DNA of 64,000 nucleotides, taken from positions 1 through 64,000 of the forward strand of contig SVMM01000018.1 of NCBI GenBank assembly GCA_015067435.1, given 5' to 3'. The notes under the pieces are model-generated. The model was not told the DNA's origin and did no database searches. It saw nothing but the letters and a program-made list of their open reading frames with translations. Shown piece by piece: positions 20,601-26,740 of the stretch (within the stretch, counting starts at the first letter, position 1; each line of letters begins with the position of its first letter). The DNA is from Oscillospiraceae bacterium. Its GTDB lineage: Bacteria; Bacillota; Clostridia; Oscillospirales; Oscillospiraceae. A program made the position numbers and the translations under genes.

Positions 20601-23600
20601 ACGGACTCCCCGTCGCGGAGATAACGGACGAGCTCGTCCTTGTCCGGGTCCAGCACGAAGGTGCCGGCCTCGTAGTGGCCGTTGATCTTATTGTCGCGGT
20701 TCTTGTCCAGATACAGGCCCATCCAGGAGATGGTCGTGGTCATGCTGTTGACGGATTCCTGGAACTTCTGGTGGTAGTAGGTAAAGTTGATGTCTCCCGC
20801 CAGATCCTCCGGCGTGAAATAGATGGTTTCGTTGCCTCTGTAGGACTGACCGTTGAGCAGGAGGATATCCTGCGGGCTCAGGCCGAAATTGATCCACTGG
20901 ATGTTATGGATGCCCGCGGCGTTCAGGCTCCACGTCGTGCTGACGTTTACGTTGCTGTCTGCGGGCAGGGTCGGCTGGATATAATCATTGCCCTGCGTGC
21001 CCTTCCCCGCCTCGGGATACGTCGAATATGCAATGTCATAGTCGTAGATCTGGTTCAGTGTGCTGTAGCCGTAGGTGATCCGGGCGCTGCCGAAGCAGTG
21101 ATCCCAGCCATCGCCGGTCTGTCCGGTGTAGCCGGTGAACATCTGCTTCACGCTTGCCTGATCCTCCAGTACGGTTCCGTCCGCGCTCCGGGGCAGCGAG
21201 GGCTTCAGATTCACCGTCACCTTGTTCGTGCGCTCATACACCACGCGGAACTTGAAATAGGTGTTCCGGATCTCGTTAATGGTGAGTTCCTTCCCTTTGT
21301 CGCCCACGAGCTCAATGGTGAATTTTTCGCCGTCGCGGGTGCTGGTGAATTTGTTGAAGGGCTCCCATGTCTTTCCGTCCGTGGAGGACATGACCTCCAC
21401 CGACCGGATGCTCATGCAGGGCGGCAGGTTCTGGTTGCGGGCAAAGCTGATCGTGGAGCCCACATAGAGTTGATTGCCGCCCGCCACGCCGCCGTTGTTG
21501 CTGACGGTCACGACCGGCTTGTAGCACTCGTAATCCGAGATAATCATGTGGCTGCCGTCCTTGACGTATTCGACGGCGCCGGTCTGCGGATCGATGTAGT
21601 ATTTGTCATTCGGCGTGGTGATGTCCACGGAGAAGGCGCCCGAACGGAACGTGCGCCGCGTCAGCTTCAGCGTTTTCAGGTTAATCAGGGTGTTGTGGAG
21701 CATTCTGTCCGTCCTGTAGCCGTTGAAGTAGCCAAACGGCATATCCAGCGCGATCCCGATCGTACCGGTGAAGTCTCCGAAGCTGCCGCTGTAGGAGTTG
21801 CTGTAGGGATTGTCAAACGCGGATACGCCCTGATTGGAGGATTTCCCCTGCGCGTTCCAGTTCGAGTAGCCCCACGTCCGGAAATAACCGACGAAGCTGC
21901 CCTTGCTGTCCTTCTCGACGCGGATGTCGCGCGGTTCGTACAGGTATTCCCTTGCCTTGTATTCTTCGCTTTCGCTGCCGGCAATTGCCCAGGAATCCTG
22001 CGCGATCGCCAGCGTGGGGACCAGAATAGAGCACCCGTAATTGGTGCCGTCATAGCCGTGGCCGCCGGTGCCGAGGAACTCGGATTTATCATGGGAATAG
22101 ACGCATTCCAGGCTCGCCTCATAGCCCGAATACATCTGTCCGATTCTTTCGCATATGGAGCTCGACATCGCAACGTGGCCGACGAAATTGCCCGCCAGCG
22201 CAACGCCCGACTTCACCGTGTATTGCTCAAAGCGGACATTGTCGTAAGTGCCCAGAATGCCATCCACCTTGTTGCCCACGTCGGAAACCGTTCCGGGGCC
22301 GTACAATTTGACGGAGCTGTTGCTTGGGCTGTCAAAGTATTCATATTTGGCAAGCTCCGCCTTGCTCTCCCATTTTCCCCTCTGCGCAAGGGCGGAGAAG
22401 TCAATGGTGAAGGAGCTCTCGGGCGAGTTGGAAACCAGCGAATAAGCCTGCGTGGACAGTCCCGCGTCATCCACGGGGATCAGATCCAGCGGGATCCATT
22501 CGACCTCCTCGACCTCCGTCTGCTCGCCCACCACGGGTTCGCTGCCGGCATTGGCGGCGGTGGGGGAATCGGCCACGGCGGCGGACATATCGACCGCCTC
22601 GGCGTCATAGAGGCGGGACGCGAGATTGCTGCCGTCGCCGGTGCCGGAGTTGGTCAGGGATACGACGGCGGCGTCCGCCGTCAGGGTGCACTTGTCGTCG
22701 CCCTTGACCTCGGAGAGCAGGACGGCAAAGTCGCGAGGCTCGTCGGACTTCTGCCCGTTGTCGATAAGCTGAACGGTGACGGGCAGCTCGCAGACGTTGC
22801 CGTAGAACATCAGGGTGCCCTCGGCGGCGGCATAGTCCCTGCCCGCCTTTGCCGTGCCGTCCTCGGTGCGGAAGTTCACCGAGACGGGCCGCTCGTTGCC
22901 GCCCTCTCGGCGGACGAGAAGCTCCACAGAACCGCTTGCCTGATCGGCGTCCACCCTCTGCACCGTGAACCCGACGGTGCTGGGCGTCGACTCGTTCATA
23001 TCCGTCACGTGATAGAACAGGGAGTCCGAGCTCTTGGCGATCTCGCCGCCGTCCGTGTAGGCGATGCGGAGCGTGGCTGCCTCCATCTCCTCCGTCAGCT
23101 CGTCGGTGTTGGCGTGGAAGTGCAGCTCCTTCTTCCACTCGCCCTCGGCAAAGGTCATCGCAAAGATCCAACCGGAGTACGGGCCGTCCTCATCCGTCAG
23201 ATCCAGCGCGCAGTAAGTGGGCTCCGGGTTGAGCAGGATGTCCTCGGGCATGGGCTCCAGCTCCTCGGGCTCCGGCTTGACATACTCCTCGCCGCCCAGC
23301 GTGAACGTGCAGTAACGCACGCCGTCCACGGTGTAGACGCAGCGGTAGTCATATCCACCGCTCAGATACTCGGTGTCGAGGGGCAGGGTGCTGCTGTCGG
23401 AGTCGCCGACGTCGCACCAGATGCCCTGATAGCGCACCTGCCACAGGTAATGCTCCGCCGGCTCGGAGATGGACAGAACATAGCCCTCCGGATCGCTGAC
23501 CGCGTTGACCACGGCGCTGCCGGGCTCGGGGTCTGCGTACTTGCCCACCGGCTGATACTGCGCGATGGGCAGCGGCTCCTCCACCTCCAGCGTGAGGTCG

Positions 23601-23962
23601 CTGCCGTCGAGGGCATAGCCGTAATACGGGCTGCCGTCCTCCTCGGATATCACCAGCGGCGCGTAGGTGATGTACGCGGTGGCCCTGCCTCTGGTGCCGC
23701 CGAGACGGTACACGGTGACAACGGTGTCGTCGCCCTCCGCGGCGTCCACCGCGGCGGTGTCAAAGGCGAAAGCGCCGTAGGGATAGACCTCATCCCAGCT
23801 TTCATCCACCGGCGTCTCGTTCCCCTCGCCGTCGACGAGAACGATCTCCTCGCGCTCGCTTTTGCCGGTCTCCTGCAGGTAGGCCAGCGCGGGCGTCGCC
23901 ATCTGAAGCGTCAGCACCAGAACGAGCAGGCAGCTGAGCGAGCGTTTCCATAGATGTGTCAT
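11624..23962 (-). CDS. 4112-residue secreted surface protein with Calx-beta, CARDB-like and SLH domains
   Basis: The start at 23962 (GGAGGA upstream) gives a signal peptide (LWKRSLSCLLVLVLTLQM ... ALA). The start overlaps the stop of the preceding membrane protein gene in ATGA, so translation is probably coupled. Residues about 326-437 match a Calx-beta module (VNFRTEDGTAKAGRDYAAAEGTL). Long beta-rich segments follow. A CARDB-like region lies near 2770-2950 (KPDLSVEDFTIEPVAMTG ... ANQGSADAEGVYAQF). A helical, Ala/Glu-rich coiled stretch lies near 3706-3770. Three SLH modules occupy about 3920-4112 (FGDIAGLWGEEYIRFVAERG, FKDLAADWYKDAVAWAVEEG, FADADEISSWAEDSVELC). Acid-rich, Tyr-rich composition fits an extracellular fibre or adhesin. 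The middle 2000 residues match nothing I recognise. It is the probable main product of a transcription unit downstream of an ECF sigma/PrsW operon. Confidence 0.9.
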   Translation of the reverse strand: MTHLWKRSLSCLLVLVLTLQMATPALAYLQETGKSEREEIVLVDGEGNETPVDESWDEVYPYGAFAFDTAAVDAAEGDDTVVTVYRLGGTRGRATAYITYAPLVISEEDGSPYYGYALDGSDLTLEVEEPLPIAQYQPVGKYADPEPGSAVVNAVSDPEGYVLSISEPAEHYLWQVRYQGIWCDVGDSDSSTLPLDTEYLSGGYDYRCVYTVDGVRYCTFTLGGEEYVKPEPEELEPMPEDILLNPEPTYCALDLTDEDGPYSGWIFAMTFAEGEWKKELHFHANTDELTEEMEAATLRIAYTDGGEIAKSSDSLFYHVTDMNESTPSTVGFTVQRVDADQASGSVELLVRREGGNERPVSVNFRTEDGTAKAGRDYAAAEGTLMFYGNVCELPVTVQLIDNGQKSDEPRDFAVLLSEVKGDDKCTLTADAAVVSLTNSGTGDGSNLASRLYDAEAVDMSAAVADSPTAANAGSEPVVGEQTEVEEVEWIPLDLIPVDDAGLSTQAYSLVSNSPESSFTIDFSALAQRGKWESKAELAKYEYFDSPSNSSVKLYGPGTVSDVGNKVDGILGTYDNVRFEQYTVKSGVALAGNFVGHVAMSSSICERIGQMYSGYEASLECVYSHDKSEFLGTGGHGYDGTNYGCSILVPTLAIAQDSWAIAGSESEEYKAREYLYEPRDIRVEKDSKGSFVGYFRTWGYSNWNAQGKSSNQGVSAFDNPYSNSYSGSFGDFTGTIGIALDMPFGYFNGYRTDRMLHNTLINLKTLKLTRRTFRSGAFSVDITTPNDKYYIDPQTGAVEYVKDGSHMIISDYECYKPVVTVSNNGGVAGGNQLYVGSTISFARNQNLPPCMSIRSVEVMSSTDGKTWEPFNKFTSTRDGEKFTIELVGDKGKELTINEIRNTYFKFRVVYERTNKVTVNLKPSLPRSADGTVLEDQASVKQMFTGYTGQTGDGWDHCFGSARITYGYSTLNQIYDYDIAYSTYPEAGKGTQGNDYIQPTLPADSNVNVSTTWSLNAAGIHNIQWINFGLSPQDILLLNGQSYRGNETIYFTPEDLAGDINFTYYHQKFQESVNSMTTTISWMGLYLDKNRDNKINGHYEAGTFVLDPDKDELVRYLRDGESVNELEIAPVEVEQGEYAQQYMLICYTMTPRCLKEPEANDPRRNDRAQIMPAVTTAINPTAPAYSTLTSEQRMYNYVISGVDASGKHTSDDHLMYGKAANAKSVLIVPLGGDQSPPVLDEHNEYQWTPNWCTNNLFAYDAPTPVEITESLAGKKTVPGDVSVKLSDNLLDPPTYKYTANGLKQLNGYLASMVGTSTLVLVTTEQKETTAQLRASGNSSLISPDSTTMSNVKTSPDAAYLRQIKGSGEGDSSTTMLTGGSESQMPEFSMPFDINFGSNEIGITDYVTLLMDENRIGFSVGVPLFGYEKGGSRNGWHGGSWNDGEGKNQPYAANKDAWGALTDFMTAAKNKNKNLGDKTLEDSRTSNTTKGVQSGKFSVGFSFATAFIFEYNHLANKYYFSAWEAGFALELSFRLQARLTACPVFYAFFDVSFSLDIKTGLGVTHDSVDDTAIIDATTAAKKDTAKVITYYPVDPPKLDQAKYNALSSDEKAKYTALTYQGATMYVKTEEFLARKEFYLSNQQYQTLSDAEKENYATEDHATYYNKNNCVNTKDAFAKFSAASAYTFPITTRAFTIRFDGKLFVQVQEMKNGEWAVSEDGFTGGTISSDGLADTQVVLKHEEEQTGNSNPNMNEDEKRAESFKLNKDKQYRVVLYALDSKEEELLDKTTIYYLAQIKDIAKSVHWNGITISPELSIEIGVGVGVEVLRAELYLHIGLGAEFLIGGYNPNYDPLKPELKQPEYLHQVNSFELTIGLAARVVLVFFTYEMEFISYQISYSNNGPVTNSGELFSSGNWEYEVHYLNDLVGNDADGEDFGITIRLPVCKADVQKVYSPEDNEDGELSTQAYNPTDRSVPFQTSGYGSSMDAANLTSNIPEGSRFKAVQVETEDGEHNPVTRSFLVYTLSRADVSPVDSPMLVMSELGYNDSKYGLLNPADPANTAQKYIVLDDDGTGDLDFDVWVDGNTVRAAWVSYASASPMPGKPDGDAYSGMNADNYKTVAAPARGSQNYTAYQAWYEYYLYLDSPNAWAQAKAAEAAKNTVVKTASWTVGAESFGVPALLNRNSDYSYVFQPASAGGGSAVFFASTAAADENGAALTAYKNYLDGKYTAAQNMGGITNYLTGMKKSSLDLFGTGSALNLAVNDNGSWVIFQKTISPGQTIANVEFASAGTDSYYLAYTTEQTEYAGGDMATVYRLYLRKATVGTKTEGTGEQTVTKPDVTWSDPYLIRELRDFDQNKNGSKDGVYSGGSLMAGKEYASPYLANLKFLTANLDADILTGSEELSMETQAVQEQTLLCFEMNGATYIIPENKLQSITSGNAGLIYPFFVPPIHTNMDGSKVQEGSSGKIGVDINADANGNLYAVYIGAAEGTTGNALYLSAYDAEINAWGDGVMLAMHNMDTYEASVREKWDNNTTELAYLYGDSGISANETAIKALYGEDALSSVKAVKAREDAIENKPADYQSDLGDARTFTFTDVQTVKGAGDNELLAITQGTLRSMYIRSYTDDGKTRYILSPTYQNGVVDSEQGTYVVSFSQGGSALGKGSIVFTPQDFGKGSSMYVSLSAENVGTSAFRGSSSQPITATLTAGDQEIARWTIRENIVSGQTISLRGACAELENDLREGDSFTLTVSEFTGSSGGQEYVGTTKSITLFTVEKKPDLSVEDFTIEPVAMTGNGSGTVLSVDFVAANQGSADAEGVYAQFTYISGYNGDEPVYSPLPLTNSSLTVGGQTSLDDLLTTQEIDKTLENGVLDLYSDDGTGTGTSSSDIKKGCGKRVSGTIELPSSAFAAGESKYAEIRVELFSTTSAMTTMEVGAYTAVHDEYYGTNNIATRKLEAYTDFSIAHAIVIPLGTTTRIPVSAISSRGAKPVIYLEEIDDADGKNIGILNFKQSSADSGCVSGVLSLSPVSAGTGVIHVTDTDTNTTFSVAFEVTDAADGIDIYKDNKSFTFYNREGEPYTDDGANKKWSFPGTDSWGDRETNSLEEPLRRNLAVGDKGAIFTFDSVATGIDLYFRGEVAVTSTNPNFATANGGKASVIVRNDTGGSIPADTIRLGENDGNEIYTITVTVRSDAAFFDRLEETYAGNVVPVPSYDGVSPAFIWSRSFPDTASAASGSIPLKLYILDNSSVASLIVEGKQFTDPSADGDALTSDNAKVWCYDFGSLTQNGNYTVTATDDSGNQTSTTLIVDWFHPSPSGDANTLDVPMYTADFRQNGQAVTGSISTAEGLCIQFSEDAGNRKSADNTHEVYAFDGSAFRKVIGTGETPFPVTANGIFWTRTVNADNTWSAQILNMDRIDSSVPMVTLTFDEENTALNWTASKSASSSKINAVSINGYPVYSGEPTRGSSLSGVLPIRYSGSYELTATDASVPANTTAVAFNAVVPLQGLADDDVMIGSVWNQAENNGSVRVDLENLFGGYYNAAKSNLTRNEYGGAAYETALLAEGQTIDGLTDEDWVTLDNTDNRVRKWENLVPGTYTIVIRDSLDHTNVLTRSVTVKSIVLRASATTLNASRPSTKDGKIVVITTGGTTSLAEFAVLPAAQVREDAPLESFKGVTWTLGDENRTFTATELAGGSYYVAARSTCADAIEMLNQKAGALESARIALETANAALEADPEDAALQGAAADAQADFDAAEEAYQTARKNVPAETTMFYSADEGLWDGVYVFAVSVKANPLPTSPSSSGGDHTHRGDSAGNAIADVSADKNGSVAFELKPGVKMSAEDQAKLREANANADIVIRSGGFTAMIPQGTLKDPNFDLNRVVVNVSNAREGMVMAYTDAEGNERINIFGVVGDGTVSCIILAEGDYRCVEADVEFGDIAGLWGEEYIRFVAERGLLKGTGGGDFSPNVTMSRAMFITVLWRMSGSPDPAAEATFKDLAADWYKDAVAWAVEEGITSGYNRTAFGSDDPVTREQMCVLMVRYLEYLGWDLDKLMPAADFADADEISSWAEDSVELCTQFGLINGVGGNKVAPGKDASRMETSAILTRFVEAIVKQYCGG

Positions 23963-24312
23963 GTCGTTTTCTCCTCCGTTTCCGTGTTTCCCTTCCGAAT
24001 GCCGTTCTGCTGCTCCTCCTGTTTCCGCCTGTAGCGGAAGCACAGGGTCGTGACGGCGACCGCCGCCGCGAAGGACAGCACCGCCACCAGAACGTAGCCT
24101 CCGGCGCTGTCCGCCAGCAGGGAAGAGCCCGCAAGCTCTCCCGGCGTCAGGCTATGCCGCATCCCGCTGCACTCGGCAACCGCCCAGGACAGCGCGGCAA
24201 AAAGAACAAGGCTCAGCGCGGACAGTCCCGTGCGCATTCGTCGCTCTTTCCGTCTGATAAGATCGCGGGCGCGGGCGCCCGCCAGCGCCGCCCGTTCGTC
24301 TGTGCTGCGCAT
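23959..24312 (-). CDS. Small two-TM membrane protein, paralogue of the sigma-adjacent protein at 25671
   Basis: 117 residues from the ATG at 24312 (AGAGGGA upstream); in-frame sequence further upstream lies in the neighbouring gene and was excluded. A basic cytoplasmic N-terminus (about 1-30) is followed by one hydrophobic helix (about 31-50), an external loop ending GSSLLADSAGG, a second helix (YVLVAVLSFAAAVAVTTLCF) and a basic tail. The second half aligns by eye with the protein at 25671-26006 (SLFAEHAALGYLVIGILAFL ... VTILCF), so the two are paralogues. Its stop overlaps the start of the giant protein gene in ATGA, implying coupled production. A role as anti-sigma-like protein or secretion/assembly partner is possible; no enzyme motif is present. 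Confidence 0.8.
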   Translation of the reverse strand: MRSTDERAALAGARARDLIRRKERRMRTGLSALSLVLFAALSWAVAECSGMRHSLTPGELAGSSLLADSAGGYVLVAVLSFAAAVAVTTLCFRYRRKQEEQQNGIRKGNTETEEKTT

Positions 24313-24387
24313 ATGATCCCTCTCCTTTGCGAAAATGATTTCCATCGGTATAGATACATGAAACGGGAAAACTCCCACTGCTTTTTC

Positions 24388-24417
24388 AAAAAAATGAGCC
24401 GTCCCGAAGGACAGCTC
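24388..24417 (-). terminator. Terminator after the PrsW-like gene
   Basis: On the minus strand GAGCTGTCC-TTCG-GGACGGCTC (24396-24417, one G-T pair) is followed by A and seven T residues. It splits the sigma/PrsW operon from the small membrane protein plus giant protein unit. The ~80 bases beyond it must hold that unit's promoter. A possible ECF-type GGGAGTTTT ... ATCTAT arrangement is visible near 24342-24372 but is weak. Confidence 0.85.
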
Positions 24418-24431
24418 AAAATCAGGCGGTG

Positions 24432-25073
24432 TCAGGAGATGCGCAGCGCCTCGCGCAGGCCGCTCCGGCCGAGGACGCGCACGAGGATGAAGGTCAGCAG
24501 CGGCAGCAGGAAGCCGATGACGGCGACCACGCCCGTCTGGCTGACCAGCAGGTTGTAGATGGCATGATAGGTGACGACCAGCCCCAGCAGCGCCAGCGTT
24601 CCCAGAACCTTCAGCCACGCCACGTCCCACAGAGCGAGAAGCCCCACCCCCATCAGCGTTGCGCAGATGATGTGCATGGCGCCGGTTCCCGCGCCGCGGA
24701 TGAGCAGATAGGTGACGTCGGAGGCGCCGTTGGTGGTCAGATAGCACACGTTTTCAAAGGTGGCGAAGCCCACCGCCGTCATCATGAGGCCGTTGGCGGC
24801 GTTCCGGCTCTCCGGCTCGAAAACCAGCAGATAGAACAGCACCGGGAGCAGCTTCATCGTCTCCTCCACAATGGGGGTGATGTTGGTCGTGGCGGAGATC
24901 GGGTCCGCCCCCGTGATCCCCGTGAAAAACGTGCTGATATAGGCGGAGGCGAGGCACATGGTCATCCCGCCAAGCAGAAGCAGGAGAGAGGCGCGGCGTT
25001 TCGATTCCATACAGAAGATCGCAACCAGCAGGGGCATGACCAGGCAGAGGTAGATGTTTTCGATATAATTCAC
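24432..25073 (-). CDS. PrsW-family intramembrane metalloprotease
   Basis: 213 residues, polytopic (about 7-8 helices). PrsW/CPBP-type motifs are present in order: EExxK at 70-74 (VEETMK), FExxxY at 106-111 (FENVCY), His134 in GAMHIICATLMG, and His170/Asn174 in YHAIYN. In Bacillus subtilis PrsW cuts the anti-sigma factor RsiW within the membrane in response to envelope stress. Here the gene is in one operon with an ECF sigma factor and a small membrane protein, which is the arrangement expected of such a circuit. The start overlaps the preceding stop by four bases. A terminator follows. Confidence 0.85.
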   Translation of the reverse strand: MNYIENIYLCLVMPLLVAIFCMESKRRASLLLLLGGMTMCLASAYISTFFTGITGADPISATTNITPIVEETMKLLPVLFYLLVFEPESRNAANGLMMTAVGFATFENVCYLTTNGASDVTYLLIRGAGTGAMHIICATLMGVGLLALWDVAWLKVLGTLALLGLVVTYHAIYNLLVSQTGVVAVIGFLLPLLTFILVRVLGRSGLREALRIS

Positions 25074-25687
25074 GCCGTCACCGCCTTTTGATAGGACGGG
25101 AGCAGCAGCACCATGTTCACGGTTCCCATCCCGTCAAACCAGAAGTAGGGGTTGCGCAGCGTGTCGCCCATCCAGAAACAGGAGGAAAACCACATGCCGT
25201 ACTCCGCGGCAAAAAAGAGGGCGCCGCATACAAGGCACGGCAGGCGCGCGTCCGTCCCGTCCGCGATCTTCATAAACCCGCCGAGGATCAGATACCCCAT
25301 CCATCCCATGAGCAGGAGCGAGACCGTATTGTTCAGCAGATCGCTCCACCGGAGGAAGAACAGAAACGCAAGGGCGGAGAACAAAGGCGCAAGCCACGCC
25401 GTCCGCGCGATCTCCTTCGGAAGCCCGTCAACGAGCCGGCGAAACAGCACGCAGAGAAAGAACCCGCCCACGTCCCAGCTCATTTCGGAGATGAAGGAGA
25501 TCTTCGGCGTTTCACCCAGCAGCAGGACGCAGAGCAGCCAGTACAGATCCGCCATCGCATAGCAGGCATAGAAAAACGTCAGCATCAGCCAGCCCCGGTC
25601 CCGGGTTTTCACGGCGCGGAACGCAGAGAAGACGCCGCAGAAAACCAGCGCCTCGAATTGCACGGCATAGTCAATCGCCTCGATCAT
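25070..25687 (-). CDS. Polytopic membrane protein of unknown function in the sigma/PrsW operon
   Basis: 205 residues with about seven hydrophobic segments, rich in Trp, Phe and Met (RWSDLLNN, SYLHD-free loops, MGTVNMVLLLPSY near the end). I recognise no catalytic motif. It overlaps the small membrane protein gene upstream (17 bases) and the PrsW-like gene downstream (4 bases, ATGA), so it is clearly co-translated with them. It could be the sensor that gates PrsW, or a YhhN-like or signal-receiver membrane protein. The assignment to the circuit rests only on context. Confidence 0.75.
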   Translation of the reverse strand: MIEAIDYAVQFEALVFCGVFSAFRAVKTRDRGWLMLTFFYACYAMADLYWLLCVLLLGETPKISFISEMSWDVGGFFLCVLFRRLVDGLPKEIARTAWLAPLFSALAFLFFLRWSDLLNNTVSLLLMGWMGYLILGGFMKIADGTDARLPCLVCGALFFAAEYGMWFSSCFWMGDTLRNPYFWFDGMGTVNMVLLLPSYQKAVTA

Positions 25688-26006
25688 GCGCCTCTCCCCT
25701 CCCGCTTCGGGAACGCATCGCCATGCGGAAGCACAGGATCGTGACCGAAACGCCCAAAAGGAACGCGAGAATGCCGATCACCAGATAGCCCAGCGCCGCA
25801 TGTTCGGCAAACAGGCTTGCCGCGGCGCCGTTCGGCAGCGCCGCCGCGGGAAGGCGTTCGATCCAGCCGGGCATGGCAAGGGACGCGCCGACCACGGCCA
25901 GCAGGCAGGCCGCAGCCGACGCGGCGGCGATCCGGCGGCGGCGCTTCTTCTCCAGCGCGTCCACGCGCCGCTTCATCTGCGCCATCCGTTCCTCAGTATC
26001 CCGCAT
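25671..26006 (-). CDS. Small membrane protein after ECF sigma factor, candidate anti-sigma factor
   Basis: 111 residues. Start at 26006, with AAGGAGG eight bases upstream, inside the 3' end of the sigma gene. The cytoplasmic N-terminus is charged and helical (RDTEERMAQMKRRVDALEKK), followed by one TM helix, an external loop, a second TM helix (GYLVIGILAFLLGVSVTILC) and a basic tail. Gene order sigma then single small TM protein is typical for sigma/anti-sigma pairs; the short cytoplasmic helix could hold the sigma factor. The presence of a PrsW-like protease two genes downstream supports this. It is a paralogue of the protein at 23959-24312. Confidence 0.75.
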   Translation of the reverse strand: MRDTEERMAQMKRRVDALEKKRRRRIAAASAAACLLAVVGASLAMPGWIERLPAAALPNGAAASLFAEHAALGYLVIGILAFLLGVSVTILCFRMAMRSRSGRGEAHDRGD

Positions 26007-26550
26007 CGGTCACGCCCTCCTTTTCCAGCTCCTCCCGCAGCAGGCGCTTTCCCTTTTGCAGGAGGTAATCGACCTGCTTCGCCTTCCGGTTCAGCACCCG
26101 GGCACACTCCTCGTAGCTCATGTTCTCAAAGAAGACCAGCCACAGCGCTTCCCGGACTTCGGCGTCCAGCCTGCCCATGCACAGATGGAGGATGCGGTGC
26201 TTTTCCTGCGCGCTGACGATGTTTTCCAGCAGCTCCCGGCTCTCCGGCTCCCGCTCCAGCTCCTCAAGGCTGAACGCGTGCCGCCGCAGGAGGCCGGCAT
26301 GGTAACGGGACGCCAGATTGCGCCCCGTTTTGTAAAGATATGCGCGGAAGCTGTTTTCGGAGAGCTTTGGCCTTGCGCTTACCATCCGCGCGAAGGCTTC
26401 GATCATCAGGTCCTCCGCGGTGTGGATATCGTGGAGATAGCTGTTGAGGTAGAGCGTCAGGCTGTCGCCGTAGCGCTCCATGAGCTCCCGCAGCGCGGAC
26501 TCGTCGCCGTCTATGAAGTTTTGAAACAGCTCCTCGTCCCGCTGTGCCAT
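25993..26550 (-). CDS. ECF-type RNA polymerase sigma-70 factor
   Basis: 185 residues. Region 2 covers about 10-85 (ELMERYGDSLTLYLNSYLHD ... EDLMIEAFARMV ... FRAYLYKTGRNLA). Region 4 covers about 118-175 (LDAEVREALWLVFFENMSYE, then ECARVLNRKAKQVDYLLQKG). The length is normal for ECF factors. A sigma-A promoter lies about 110 bases upstream. The ribosome site GGGAGG lies in the loop of a GGGAAAA ... TTTTCCC hairpin in the leader, which could limit translation. It is the first gene of a five-gene run toward the giant surface protein and probably controls envelope or surface genes. Confidence 0.9.
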   Translation of the reverse strand: MAQRDEELFQNFIDGDESALRELMERYGDSLTLYLNSYLHDIHTAEDLMIEAFARMVSARPKLSENSFRAYLYKTGRNLASRYHAGLLRRHAFSLEELEREPESRELLENIVSAQEKHRILHLCMGRLDAEVREALWLVFFENMSYEECARVLNRKAKQVDYLLQKGKRLLREELEKEGVTDAGY

Positions 26551-26661
26551 GGGGAAAACCTCCCGTTATCAGCTTTTCCCAAAACCGCTGCGCCTCACGC
26601 TGCTCTGCCGCCGCCGGATCGACCGTCCGCCGCCGCGAGGCGTCAATCTTGACTAAATAAT

Positions 26662-26690
26662 ATTGTATTCCGCCGGGTCGGATTTGTAAA
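26662..26690 (-). promoter_or_regulatory. Sigma-A promoter of the ECF sigma operon
   Basis: TTTACA (26685-26690), 17 bases, TACAAT (26662-26667) on the minus strand. Near consensus with ideal spacing. Confidence 0.8.
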
Positions 26691-26740
26691 GCGCGGATTT
26701 CCGAAGTCTCCGGATGTTTCCGTGCGGGTGTTCCCCGCGC

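Noticed and set aside
15083-23953. Very long plus-strand open frames (1480 and 1430 codons) antisense to the 4112-residue protein gene
   Set aside because: They are rich in Arg, Gly, Ala, Val and His as expected for the GC-driven antisense frame. They lack signal peptides, domains and ribosome sites; the minus-strand gene has clear domains.
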